Positions 21,581-31,621 of a DNA stretch of 64,000 nt are shown here, in pieces. The stretch spans positions 3,531,501-3,595,500 of the forward strand of contig CP012816.1 of assembly GCA_001936135.1 (NCBI GenBank), read 5' to 3'. How positions within the stretch are numbered: position 1 is the stretch's first letter; each line of letters opens with the position of its first letter. The position numbers were made by a program, and so were the translations under genes. The stretch is from Saccharomycopsis fibuligera x Saccharomycopsis cf. fibuligera (lineage: Eukaryota > Ascomycota > Saccharomycetes > Ascoideales > Saccharomycopsidaceae). The notes below the pieces were generated by a model that was given only the letters and a program-made list of their open reading frames with translations, searched no databases and was not told the DNA's origin.

Positions 21581-23308
21581 CTAACTAGAGGTCATAACTT
21601 GCCAAACTCTAATAACGTTATCAGTGTAACCAGCGAACAAGTTTTGGCCATCAGCACTCCAAGCCAAAGAAAGACATTCTGGTTCTTTGCTAGAGTTTTC
21701 ACCAGCGGCGAATTCTGGTTTCAATTCGTCCATCAACTTTCTTTCTTCCAAGTTGTAGATCTTGATAGAAGAAGAAGTAGCGGCACATAACCAGTATCTG
21801 TTTGGAGAGAAAGCCAAAGCGTAAATTTCATCACCAGAGGACAAAGAGTACAAGGTGGTAGAAAGAGTCAAGTCCCACAAGATTATAGAACCGTCTTTAC
21901 CAGCAGAAGCACACAAAGAACCATCTGGAGAAACAGTCAAAGTGGAAACGTAACCAGTGTGGCCAACGAAATCAGCTTTGAGAGAGTAGTCAGTCAAGTC
22001 CCAAGCCTAGTTTGTCTGTTAGTATTTTTGACTTTAATAATAATCAAAAAAAAGATAAAGTTATTTTCAAATTCTGCATATTTTGATAATTTTAATCAAA
22101 GCATAAAGAGAATAGTTAAACTTGCATCAGAGATCTTGGTGATATATTTATGTCTCATTCGATTGTAAACCGTCCGAAGTAGCAAATATTTTGTAACATC
22201 ATCTAGAATAACTATTTCTTCAATACTTCTATTCAAAAACTGTTCAAACAGGTCGTTTGAGTTTGATGAGTTTAAAAAACTGTTTTTAATAATTGAATGA
22301 ATTTGCCAAATAACCGATAAAATAAAAAATAAACATACCTTAACTTTCTTGTCCCAACCAGCAGAGATGATAGATGGGGAGTTTTCATCTGGAGAGAATC
22401 TGGCAGCAGAAACCCAGTCACCGTGACCGGTCAAAGTTTCTTTACATTCACCAATAGTGTTCCAGAGTTTGATGGTCTTGTCTCTAGAAGCAGAAACAAT
22501 TTGTCTCAAGTTCTTGGCAATAGAACAAGACAAGACATCGTTAGTGTGACCAACAAAAGTCTTGATGGTTTCACCAGTTTCAATGTTCCACAATCTCAAA
22601 GTTTTATCCCAAGAAGCAGATAAGGCGAACAAACCATCAGCAGAGATGGTGACATCTTGGACAATGTGGGAGTGACCTCTGAAGGATTTCTTTGGAACAC
22701 CGTAGTTAGATTCATCTCTGGTTAATTGCCAGACAATCAAAGATTTGTCTCTAGAACCAGACAATAACAAGTCTGGTTTAGCTAAAGAGGTGGCTAAGGA
22801 AGTGACCCAACCGTTGTGACCTATTCATTGTTAGTACACAATCTCATCTCATTGCAGTAAATATAAAAGCGGTAGACAATTCAATCAAAATGATGCTCTC
22901 AATGTATTTCAAAAAAAAAAAAAATTACGGGCTAAATAGTTCTGTTCTTCAAATTCAATTATCCTGCTTTTATTTTTCATCTTTCAAATTATTATGATTC
23001 AATTAATAAAATTCTTCAGTGTACCGTATTTCTGGAGTAAGCTCAATTTACACACAGGTGTCCGGCTGGATACATCGCAAAGTCGCTGTTGCTAACATTG
23101 TATAGAATAAATCAAGATTGGCTTTTGTTGTTTATTATTATTTGTGCCCATGTTCTCAAATTTGGTTTATTTGAAAGTCTCCAATTCTGCCACTCCCGCT
23201 AAACGATGATAGAGAGAACAATTCATTTTGATGTTATCTTGCTTGTCTGTTGATCTAATACACACCTTCTAAGGTACCTCTCAAAACAAGAACTTCTTTG
23301 GTAGCCAT
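21581..23308 (-). CDS. ASC1: RACK1 orthologue Asc1, 40S ribosomal WD40 protein, three exons
   Basis: Exons 23308-23266, 22820-22339 and 22006-21581 give 316 residues (S. cerevisiae Asc1: 319). Asc1 is a seven-bladed WD40 propeller on the head of the 40S subunit, linking translation to signalling and quality control. The start [19 protein letters not shown], the repeated [11 protein letters not shown]-type blade ends and the C-terminus [15 protein letters not shown] are near-identical to the yeast protein. Intron 1 (after codon 14) and intron 2 (after codon 175) both have a perfect TACTAAC branch point close to the acceptor. S. cerevisiae has only the second. Intron 2 carries the U24 snoRNA, as in S. 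cerevisiae. Codons are strongly biased, fitting high expression. Confidence 0.97.
22007..22338 (-). other. ASC1 intron 2, host of U24
   Basis: 332 nt, donor GTATGT, branch point TACTAAC at 22024-22018, acceptor CTAG ending at 22007. Exon joining gives DKKVK-AWDLT, the place of the S. cerevisiae ASC1 intron. Confidence 0.96.
22123..22206 (-). ncRNA. snR24: Box C/D snoRNA U24 (snR24)
   Basis: Box C ATGATGT at 22202-22196 and box D CTGA at 22130-22127. Two guide stretches match S. cerevisiae snR24: ATTTGCTACTTC before a D'-like CGGA, and CACCAAGATCT directly before box D. U24 directs 2'-O-methylation of 25S rRNA (C1437 and A1449/G1450 in S. cerevisiae numbering). Length near 84 nt and location in the ASC1 intron also match. 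Exact ends are estimated. Confidence 0.95.
22821..23265 (-). other. ASC1 intron 1
   Basis: 445 nt, donor GTGTGT (not the usual GTATGT), branch point TACTAAC at 22836-22830, acceptor AATAG ending at 22821. Exon joining gives the conserved TLE-GHNGW. I saw no clear box C/D or H/ACA RNA in it. Confidence 0.92.
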
Positions 23309-23848
23309 CTTTGTACTGCTTTTGTTGTTGTGTTGATGTTATAGAATAACGATATACTTAAAGCCTTTCTTCAACCCAAAAGTATTAAGTCGCTCTCTGG
23401 CTGTCGAAAGGTAGTTTTTTTTTTCAATTTTTTCAGCCAATGTGTGTGTGTGAAGCGGCCCGCATCCAGACATCACACTTTAGAACGGGGTCCCGTGGTT
23501 TCTGCAGTTTCTGCTCTCATTTTTCTTGCCCAAGAGCTAGATCACGTGATGATAAGAGCCTATTTCCCCGGTCACAAGCAGAAAAAACCTTGGAAATAGC
23601 ATATCTTTAGCCCTTTTCTAGTAGGCGTGACATTAGGTAGATTTAGGGCTAAAAATGGAGAAAGATATATGCAAGTATAAGCGGTTATATGTATATCATA
23701 TGTTTATTGTTGCCTAGAATTGCATATTAGAAAAATAAAAACCTACAGAACAGTTACGCAAGCCAAAACAAGTAAAATAGAGTAACTGAGCTCATAGTCT
23801 TCTTGGAACGTTAAAGCATCAAAAAATATTATAACCACAGCAAATAAC
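23309..23848. promoter_or_regulatory. Divergent ASC1/MED11 promoter
   Basis: 540 bp shared between two genes read in opposite directions. It contains TCACGTGA (23542-23549), a Cbf1-type E-box, and GCCCTAA on the minus strand (23649-23643), the core of the Tbf1 site, plus T-rich and GT-rich stretches nearer ASC1. Tbf1 with Cbf1 at ribosomal-protein genes is known from Candida albicans. Confidence 0.5.
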
Positions 23849-25029
23849 ATGACCAATACCCAAACAGCCGCAGATTTTGTCAATGAAAGACTACAAAACT
23901 TGAATGCTATAGACAAGGTGAGTATTTCATTTTCTGTGTATCTGGTTGAAATTGTGCATGCTATGCAGCATCCCATAACTAACCATTTTTATTATAGAAA
24001 ATAGTATCGCTACTTGAACATGTATCTTCAACAATAGAGTGTCTCAAAGAAGGTCAAATAAACGAATTGAAAGAATCATCATCTACTACTTATGGCTACG
24101 GTGGCCATGATAGCAATAATGAGCGTACGAAGAAAAAGTTCGAACAGTCCGTTCAGCTGTTTAACCATGACTTGGAATTCATGTCATCCAGACTAAGAAG
24201 AGAAATTATATTAATAGACAAAAAGACGGGATCTTATACTGCTGCTGAAAATGATGTTACTTTGTTGCCAATATCAATTGATAAAAAGGCTTCGTGGGTT
24301 GGTGATTGGAAATTCAAAAATCAGATAAATACTATCAAACAATTATTAAATGAAGACACAAATTTTAGTAAAAGATTTGAATTCTCCAGTGAAGCTGACC
24401 AAGAAAATAATAATGACGATAGTGAAAGTGGTGGTGACGGTAGTAGTGACCAGGTTGCTGATGTGGATATTTCAACTAATGACACAGACAACAAAGTTAG
24501 TGACAATAATAAAGACTCAATAATTGAACCAAATCTAAATCTGGATGCCAACCTTCAAAATGTTAAAGACGAACCTCAAAACAGTAATGCGTCCCCCGAA
24601 AAAGGCGATACTATTAGCCATTCAGCAGAAAATATTGCCTCTTCGGAAGTTAAATCCAAGCCAGAAAAGCATGAGCGGGAAGATGATTCCAACATAGCTA
24701 GACAGCAAAGCCAACATGAATCTAAGCAACAGTCTTCCCCACAACCTCAGTCTCAATCTCAGTCTCAGCCGCAGGTCCAAATACAGACTCAGGCGCAGCG
24801 GGAACCATTTTCAGATCCTACACAAATACCATCTCAAAAACAATCAGAGAACCAATCTCAAAGCCAAGCTCAACCTCAAAATCCGGCGCAACAGCTTCCA
24901 CAGCAAAATCAGCAGCAAACTCAACATCAGCCGCAGGCGGTAAAACAAGATGATTCAATAATGATAGATCTTGAGAGTGACAATGACAACTCCAATAATA
25001 ATTTCGATGATGTTATTCAGATAGACTGA
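23849..25029 (+). CDS. MED11: Mediator subunit Med11 with a long Gln-rich tail, two exons
   Basis: Exons 23849-23917 and 23998-25029 give 366 residues. Med11 is a head-module subunit that pairs with Med22 in a four-helix bundle and helps recruit TFIIH. FVNERLQNLNAIDKKIVSLLE aligns with the S. cerevisiae start YIQERLKSLNDIETQLCSMLQ, and FEQSVQLFNHDLEFMSSRLRREIILID with its second helix region. LLPISIDKKA matches LLPINVNKKA. Without the first exon the protein would lack its first helix, which supports the intron. The tail after about residue 130 is acidic and then strongly Gln/Ser/Pro-rich, roughly 200 residues absent from the 115-residue yeast protein. The extreme C-terminus is Asp/Asn-rich. 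Confidence 0.88.
23918..23997 (+). other. MED11 intron
   Basis: 80 nt, donor GTGAGT, branch-like AACTAAC near 23977-23983, acceptor ATTATAG ending at 23997. Joining gives AIDK-KIVSLLE in frame. Confidence 0.88.
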
Positions 25030-25396
25030 CTTAGCATATCTATGCTGATTTAAATCTTAGTAAAATTATTAATAGGTTTTTCAGATTTCAAAAATATAGC
25101 AAGATAAGAAAAACGAGTCGAGTTATTCAAGGTATCTATTGTAACTAGATAAATAAAATCGGAAAAGTAGAACTAAAGTGAAACATAAACGTAAAGCCAA
25201 AACAAAGGCGATTCTATAGTTTTGGAAAAGTAGCGGGACGAATTTATAAAACAAACAAAAAAAAACCATAAGAAAACGAGAAAAAAATATTTGTTTGTAA
25301 ATTAAAAACCAAAAAAAATGTTCGCTGAAATGAAAGTTTGATTTTAGTCGTGTCCTTAAGCAAATGAGTTGATATAATAAATAGTGATGCATCAAA
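25030..25396. other. Short convergent intergenic region
   Basis: 367 bp between the MED11 and NMA111-like stops, AT-rich. No feature recognised. Confidence 0.6.
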
Positions 25397-28300
25397 TCAC
25401 ATTCTTGCATAAAAGTCTTCATATCTATTACGATCGAACTTGAATAATTTCTCATCTAAATAGTTATGTTCAACCCATTGGTAACTTCCAGTATCCTTCT
25501 TGAATTCAATCGTAGGATTATAATAGTAGTTTGGCTGAATAGGCAAAACGCTAGGAATGTTTGTCAAATTCACAATTCTAAGTTTCAATGCAGAAGTCAT
25601 CATTAAAGTAGTAGACTTGTGTTGAATGATGCTGATCTTAGCAATGACTTTTTTAAAAGTATCCAAATCTGGAGTATGTATATCATTAACATGGGTAATG
25701 AAGTGATTTGCTTCAAATCCATACAATTCACCAGGAGAACCTGGAGTAACATCCGAGACAAAAATGCCGCTTGGTAAACCTGGGTGCAAATGCTTATTAT
25801 TGTCCAAAAGCGCACTGTTCGAATTACCAGCAGTACCTAAAGTTAAAGCTTTTGTAGTAGTTGCCCCAACTGAAGTGTTGTTTGAAATGCCATTCATTGA
25901 ACAATGAATCAACTGCTTTACTCCCAAATGTGGTTTATGAAGCACTAACCCAGACCAAAGCAAAACATGGTTTGTGTTGGTCAGCTCCTGGGTCTTTACC
26001 TTAAAGTTCAATTCTCTTTCTTTTCTAACCACTTTAAAGTTCAAGTATTTGCTATAATACATCAAATCTAAGTCAGCAATACGGTTTACCAAATTATCAT
26101 TAACAGATAACAAAATATCGCCAGGTTGCAAAGTCATTACTCCTTGATTAGCATTATAGTTGATTAATTGTCTGCTATCAATAATAGAACCGCCACCTTC
26201 TTCATGAATAGTTCCGTCAACTACAGCGCCAGTATTTGGATCAACTTTAGATGGAATACTATAGTCTGAGCAAATCAATTTAGAAACTTCCAAGAAATTC
26301 AACTTGTTCGCCTTTTGTTCATGTTTGCCACCATTCGAAGAGTACCCACTAGATTTCATTTCTATGAATTCAATTCTTTCATCCGACAAACCTTTAATTC
26401 TTGCTTTCAAAACAGAAATGTTGTTGAATTCAGCTTCCAAAATTCTTACTTTTGGTGGTTTGTTAACAGCTTGGAAATGCAAAATAATGTTAATGATGTG
26501 TAAAATATCAACACCCATACTGTAAGAGTAATCAACTGGTTGATTGGCCCTCTTTGTCTTTTTGCTACTTTCATGATCCACAGAAAATTTAATTGTAGGT
26601 TTCTCGGTGTTTGCTAAAGTAACATTTTGATTACTACTAAAGACGCTAAATCTCAACCACAAACCCAAAATTTTACCGGTTCCTGGATCACACAAAACCC
26701 CAAAGTTGCATTTGTTCTGTACATATTGGTTGTCAACCTTGAGCAATTCTAAGTTACAACACTTATAAAATGGATTGTATGGGTTAACTTGAATGTTATT
26801 TGAAGATTTTATATCCTTAATGGATGTCTCGGCTACCGTTAATTTGAAATTATTGTCATAACCAACAAATAACACTTTTTGGTGCTTTCTCAAATAGACA
26901 ACGTTGTTCGTATTGAAGTTTGGAGTTTGGGACTGGAATGGTGGATCAAAATCAACTAAGGATGGATCATATTTTAAAATGACATAATTTTGAAACGGAT
27001 GCATAAACACAACTTCAGCCGGCAAATATGCAGATTCATTAAATATAACTGTAACATCACACAAATCGTGAGGTATATAGTACCTTGAAACCAATACATA
27101 ACCATTGAAATTATCAATAATTAAACCATAACATCTTTTAGTAGTATGAGGGAACGAGTCAATGCTGTAAGGGAAATTAACTTCAATTTTTACAAAACTT
27201 CTTAGAATGTTAATGACTTCACCATTGTTTCTCATATGACCCAACTCAGACGCAATCTCCGCGTGATTATATCTTACCAATTTTGCCTTAATTGGAATAG
27301 AAGGCAAGTAAAATCTAGGACCGATATCCTCGAAATCCCACAATCCAGTCTTATAATTGAATTGAAAAATTTTGAAAGCTTTGAACCAGTGCTTATCAAT
27401 AGTGATTATTTTAGTGATTTGCTCATTCAAATTCTTGATACACCTGTAAGAAATAGCCACTTTTTTAAAATCAGGAATTCTTCTCATAACATTAACAAAA
27501 TCATTCAAATTGTAAATGTCTTGATTTTCGATAGAATCAACAATTACGTTATCATCACCAATATCAGCAAATGCGCCAGCAGAATGATTTAGAAACACGC
27601 CCTTAAGAGGCAAGACAAAATACCTTGCCAAGTTGTAAGTAATATCATTAAAAGTGGCCCCACAACTTTGTATGAATTTCAAACTAGTTATGTCAAACAA
27701 ATCTTGCACTTGCAAAGTGACTTTAATATTTTCACCGTTTCTCTGTAATACCAAACTAATAGTCAAACCAATAGAATTATCCAAAATTTCTTCCAATTGA
27801 ATCAACGAACAAATATCAAAGTTGTTAACCGAAATTAAAACATCACCTTCTTTGATTTTACCATGAGCTGGACCATATGGTAGTACAACTTTAGCCACTA
27901 AAAGACCGTTAATGTCAGGGAATTTTTCTCTAGCAATACTCTCGATCAATGTTTGCAAACCTAATTTTCTACATTCATTAAAAGTCTTGAGCACCCACTG
28001 AACTTGAATTGTACCACGATTGATGTTAACTCTATTCTGATAATTTAACTGCTTAGAAGGAAGTGCATGTTTAGTATTGTTGTTTGGGTATAGATGCGCA
28101 TTTTGAGGGTCTTGATAATTATCTTCTTCCTCATAAGTAAGAACAGGAACTTGTTTAAACAAAGTATTGCTTTCTATGTGTTGCTGAATTTCTTGCAAGA
28201 TCGTCTGGGCTCTATACAATGGTAACAAAAAGTTGGTGGATGTGGATGTATCATTGTTGTTGATAAAACTGGCCGTTTCCAAGGCAATTACATAACCGTT

Positions 28301-29467
28301 GATATCAATGACTGGAGAACCACAGGTCAAAAAAAACTGATCTTTTTTTTCTTTAGCATCATTTTTGAAGGCATTATAGGTCAAAGCTTGCATGTACTCT
28401 GTGTTGAAATCATTGTACGATAAGAAATTTCCCGAACCATAAATCGGGGCATTACAATCCAATCTTGAAATAAAGCCGTTCAACACAATCAAATTATTTT
28501 CCTCGTGGTCATAATCATTCAAGTTGTTGTTCAAGGAGAAAATTTTAAATTCGCAACCTAACTTGACCAAGTTTGGAGAGAGCTCTAAGCCTTGAATCTT
28601 CAAAAACTTGATTCTTGACACGTCAAACTTCAAAATCATGAAATCATGAGTAGGATCAATGTATAAAGGCTTTACCAAAACTTCTTCAAAGTTATTAAAA
28701 ATTGCGATGATTTGAACTGGGCCATTACCCAAGATTTTTTTACATGACAAAATCAACCCACTCTTGTCATCAACTATGAAACCCAAGGTTTTGAAAATCC
28801 CAGTCTGCTCAGTATCATAATTATGTATCTTGGTAAACTTCAAAATGACAATAGATTTGGCCACTTTGGTAATAACATTCTGCCAGCACAAATCTCTATA
28901 ATGCACTGCGTTCATGTCTCCACTGGTAGGAGTACCAGGGTCGTACTCTTCTCCGTCATCACCATTAGGATACGTGTAAGCTGATTTGATATCATCCATA
29001 ACCGAGGCCCCGGCAATAGAGCCACCAGCGCCTCTGTATATGGAGTTTCTAGGATCGTTCATGGAGGTGGAATCCAAAGATGGCATATTGAATGTGGAAA
29101 GCGACACTGAGGACTCGTTGAAATTTGAGTTTATTGGACTATTATAATTCGGCTCATTCATATTGGAGGAATCTGTGGATTCTGTGGAAAAATCCGGTGG
29201 AAGCATGTTGTAGTTTACTCTGTAGGGCATCGCAGAGGACGAAACAGAGTTTCTATAGGACGCGCGGTTGTTGCTGTTAGCAAAAGAATTTCTGAAAAAA
29301 CCCCTGCTGTTATTTCCCTCACTATTGTTCATTGATGGACTCTTTACATTGTGCTGCTGCTGCTGTTGCTGCTGCTGATGATTATTGTTATTTGTATGGG
29401 CTTGTATGTAGGCGAGTTCCTGCTCAGAGAAGGACTGTTTGTCCTTAGACTTGAACTTATCCAACAT
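25397..29467 (-). CDS. NMA111-like HtrA/PDZ protein lacking the catalytic His and Ser
   Basis: A 1,356-residue relative of Nma111, the nuclear HtrA protease of yeast (997 residues) linked to apoptosis-like death and lipid homeostasis. About 185 extra N-terminal residues are Asn/Ser/Gln-rich. The first trypsin-like domain (about 195-425) keeps family landmarks such as YNDFNTEYMQA, NGFISRLDCNAP and CGSPVIDINGY. PDZ repeats follow (one near KIKEGDVLISVN), then a second degenerate protease half and the C-terminal PDZ part (FITHVNDIHTPDLDTFKKV). Two of three catalytic residues are replaced: the His of TNRHVV is Lys244 (SCKKIL) and the Ser of SSGSP is Cys382 (TCGSP). Asp275 (THDF) remains. The reading frame is fully open, so this is a conserved pseudoprotease or a protein of changed function, not a decayed gene. 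A separate intact NMA111 may exist elsewhere. Confidence 0.9.
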   Translation of the reverse strand: MLDKFKSKDKQSFSEQELAYIQAHTNNNNHQQQQQQQQHNVKSPSMNNSEGNNSRGFFRNSFANSNNRASYRNSVSSSAMPYRVNYNMLPPDFSTESTDSSNMNEPNYNSPINSNFNESSVSLSTFNMPSLDSTSMNDPRNSIYRGAGGSIAGASVMDDIKSAYTYPNGDDGEEYDPGTPTSGDMNAVHYRDLCWQNVITKVAKSIVILKFTKIHNYDTEQTGIFKTLGFIVDDKSGLILSCKKILGNGPVQIIAIFNNFEEVLVKPLYIDPTHDFMILKFDVSRIKFLKIQGLELSPNLVKLGCEFKIFSLNNNLNDYDHEENNLIVLNGFISRLDCNAPIYGSGNFLSYNDFNTEYMQALTYNAFKNDAKEKKDQFFLTCGSPVIDINGYVIALETASFINNNDTSTSTNFLLPLYRAQTILQEIQQHIESNTLFKQVPVLTYEEEDNYQDPQNAHLYPNNNTKHALPSKQLNYQNRVNINRGTIQVQWVLKTFNECRKLGLQTLIESIAREKFPDINGLLVAKVVLPYGPAHGKIKEGDVLISVNNFDICSLIQLEEILDNSIGLTISLVLQRNGENIKVTLQVQDLFDITSLKFIQSCGATFNDITYNLARYFVLPLKGVFLNHSAGAFADIGDDNVIVDSIENQDIYNLNDFVNVMRRIPDFKKVAISYRCIKNLNEQITKIITIDKHWFKAFKIFQFNYKTGLWDFEDIGPRFYLPSIPIKAKLVRYNHAEIASELGHMRNNGEVINILRSFVKIEVNFPYSIDSFPHTTKRCYGLIIDNFNGYVLVSRYYIPHDLCDVTVIFNESAYLPAEVVFMHPFQNYVILKYDPSLVDFDPPFQSQTPNFNTNNVVYLRKHQKVLFVGYDNNFKLTVAETSIKDIKSSNNIQVNPYNPFYKCCNLELLKVDNQYVQNKCNFGVLCDPGTGKILGLWLRFSVFSSNQNVTLANTEKPTIKFSVDHESSKKTKRANQPVDYSYSMGVDILHIINIILHFQAVNKPPKVRILEAEFNNISVLKARIKGLSDERIEFIEMKSSGYSSNGGKHEQKANKLNFLEVSKLICSDYSIPSKVDPNTGAVVDGTIHEEGGGSIIDSRQLINYNANQGVMTLQPGDILLSVNDNLVNRIADLDLMYYSKYLNFKVVRKERELNFKVKTQELTNTNHVLLWSGLVLHKPHLGVKQLIHCSMNGISNNTSVGATTTKALTLGTAGNSNSALLDNNKHLHPGLPSGIFVSDVTPGSPGELYGFEANHFITHVNDIHTPDLDTFKKVIAKISIIQHKSTTLMMTSALKLRIVNLTNIPSVLPIQPNYYYNPTIEFKKDTGSYQWVEHNYLDEKLFKFDRNRYEDFYARM

Positions 29468-29853
29468 GGCGGTGGTGACGCTGCTGTTGATACCGCTGCT
29501 GCTTCTGTCGTTTGAGTTATAGTAGTTTTGCCGGTGATCTGGTATTCGTCAGCCTGGACAGAAGAGGGAAAAAGGGGCCTTTAAACTACGGTAGACGCTG
29601 TGCTGTAGATCTTTTTCCTAACAGACGTAAAGGACAGCCTGCGACATCGGGGTAAGCGGACATGGGCCTAGGCCGGGCTACGGGCGGAAAAACTAACTAA
29701 AGCGGCTTTATATTATATTTGCCCATATGTAACCAACTCAAAACGCAAACAATCACACAGCTCAACATGCCACTCTGACACAGCGTCGCCTGCCGCGCTA
29801 GTAGGTCAGCGAGACAGTGGGTCAGCGATTTATATATCTGTCTACCAACTTCA
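29468..29853. other. Intergenic region
   Basis: 386 bp holding the NMA111-like promoter and the PRE6 3' side. A GC-rich patch lies near 29640-29690. No RNA gene seen. Confidence 0.6.
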
Positions 29854-30814
29854 TTATTGTTGTTGCTTGCTCTTAGGCTTCTTCTTTTCGTTTTCAAGCT
29901 GTTTCTCTTCCTCGATCTTCTCAACGATCTTTGTGAGCTCTTCATAAGACAATCTTCTGATGTTGTTAGCGGTCATCACTGCAATTTCAATATTCTTAGC
30001 CCCGGTTTGCACTACTTCCAACAAAGACTTAACAGTCAAGTTGATAGTGTCTTCTTCCGTCAAGTCTTCAGTGTAGTTCTTTTCCAAGAACTCGCGCACT
30101 GTCTTGGAATTTTTGCCTATGGAGTTTGCCTTCCAGCTGCTAAAAACACCACTTGGTTCGGTCTGATATAACTTAGGAACCACATCATTTGGATCAAAGC
30201 CAGCAATCAACGTAGAAATACCAAATGGTCTGACACCACCAGATTGGGTATACTTCTGTTGGACACCAGCAACATATCTGGTTATGTAATCTATAGTGAC
30301 GGAATCTTCCAAATTTAATTTATGCGATTGGGCCTCGACTCTGGCTTTGTCAATCAAAATTCTAGAATCAGCATTCAACCCAGCAAAGGATAATAACACA
30401 TGGTCATCAATTTTGCAAATCTTAGATGGGGTAGTTCTTGGGTCCTGCAACTTCAAGGTACTTCTTCTTTCGCAGCCTAACACTACTGCATCTTTACCTT
30501 TCACGCCCACGGAGCAAGTACCTCTCTTGACTGCTTCGGAAGCATATTCAACCTCTATAATTGAAAGTTAGTATCACCAAAAATCCAAAATACAATAGCC
30601 TTAAAAATGAAAGCTAAATTTCAATTTAATATTATCAATCCAAGACGTACGGAAAACATGCCCATCAGGACTAGAAGCATTAAAGTTAGTAAGTGGCAAC
30701 ACTGAATTTCACAACGGTACAAACGCCGCCGACCAAACGGGGTCATCCACACCTATAACATAACAAACACAAAGCATACCTGAAAATGGATAATGCACGG
30801 TCGTAACCACTCAT
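29854..30814 (-). CDS. PRE6: 20S proteasome alpha-4 subunit Pre6, three exons with a 20-nt middle exon
   Basis: Exons 30814-30780, 30670-30651 and 30554-29854 give 251 residues (S. cerevisiae Pre6: 254). It is one of seven subunits of the outer ring of the 20S proteasome. The spliced start [23 protein letters not shown] is the universal alpha-subunit N-terminus. [24 protein letters not shown] and [20 protein letters not shown] follow. The C-terminal tail is Lys/Glu/Gln-rich, as in Pre6. The middle exon encodes only S-PDGHVF and part of a Gln codon. Both introns have perfect TACTAAC boxes. S. cerevisiae PRE6 has no intron. Confidence 0.97.
30555..30650 (-). other. PRE6 intron 2
   Basis: 96 nt, donor GTACGT, branch point TACTAAC at 30573-30567, acceptor TATAG ending at 30555. 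It splits the Gln codon C|AG. Confidence 0.93.
30671..30779 (-). other. PRE6 intron 1
   Basis: 109 nt, donor GTATGC, branch point TACTAAC at 30691-30685, acceptor CTAG ending at 30671. It splits the Ser codon AG|T. Confidence 0.93.
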
Positions 30815-31621
30815 ATTTGTAATGTACAATTGATAATATTTAATTTAGTAATGGACAGACAACTAACAAGCGTGGCAATCCTGTAGACAGAAAGATATCT
30901 ATCTCATTGACTTGTTATGGGTGATTTTAACACTGTTTTTTTGTTTTTCGCTCCGCGATGGCAAAACGGCTGGAGCGACGGGTAAGGTGCTGATAGCCCC
31001 GTATTGATGGTATTTGGATAAGTATGTAAACAGCTTGCAGCGGCCCAATATAGCTGGAATTATTACTACGTAAAAAACACATTTTCTCAAACAGATGTCA
31101 CAAAAAAAAAAAAAGGTACCAGGCTAAACTAATACATTTTATAAAGCTATGTTGAGTGTTTTTAGCTACAGTCAAGAGCGGTTCGAACGCGTTGCGTGTA
31201 CTTATATTGCGGTACAAACTTCACTGTAAGCTACAATGGACAAAAACAGCCACTACAACGTCACTGTTAATTATTGATTTTTTAAAAAGCTATGGTCCTG
31301 CAACGTCAAAAGTAAAACAATAAATGTCAATTGTTAATGCAGATGCAGTCATCAAAGAAAGCAGAAAACGTAACAAAGCAGAGTGAAGTAAGGCAAAAAT
31401 AATCAGTAAATCATGAAATAAAACTAAAGATTAAAATGTAACTGCAAAGCAAAATCCAAAAGATTATTAAAGAACAAACATCTGCATATTAGCATAATAA
31501 AGAGAAAATAGAAAAGAATATTAATGATTTTTGTTAAAACTAAAAGGTTCTCTTCCGCCGTCTTTGTTTAGTCTACTGTGCGTTTCAAGCTAAACTGAAG
31601 AAAAAACGAAAAGTGCAGTCA
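30815..31621. other. Intergenic region
   Basis: About 0.8 kb: PRE6 promoter side and the HRK1-like 3' side. A short A run lies near 31099. No proteasome PACE element (GGTGGCAAA) was seen. No gene recognised. Confidence 0.55.
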
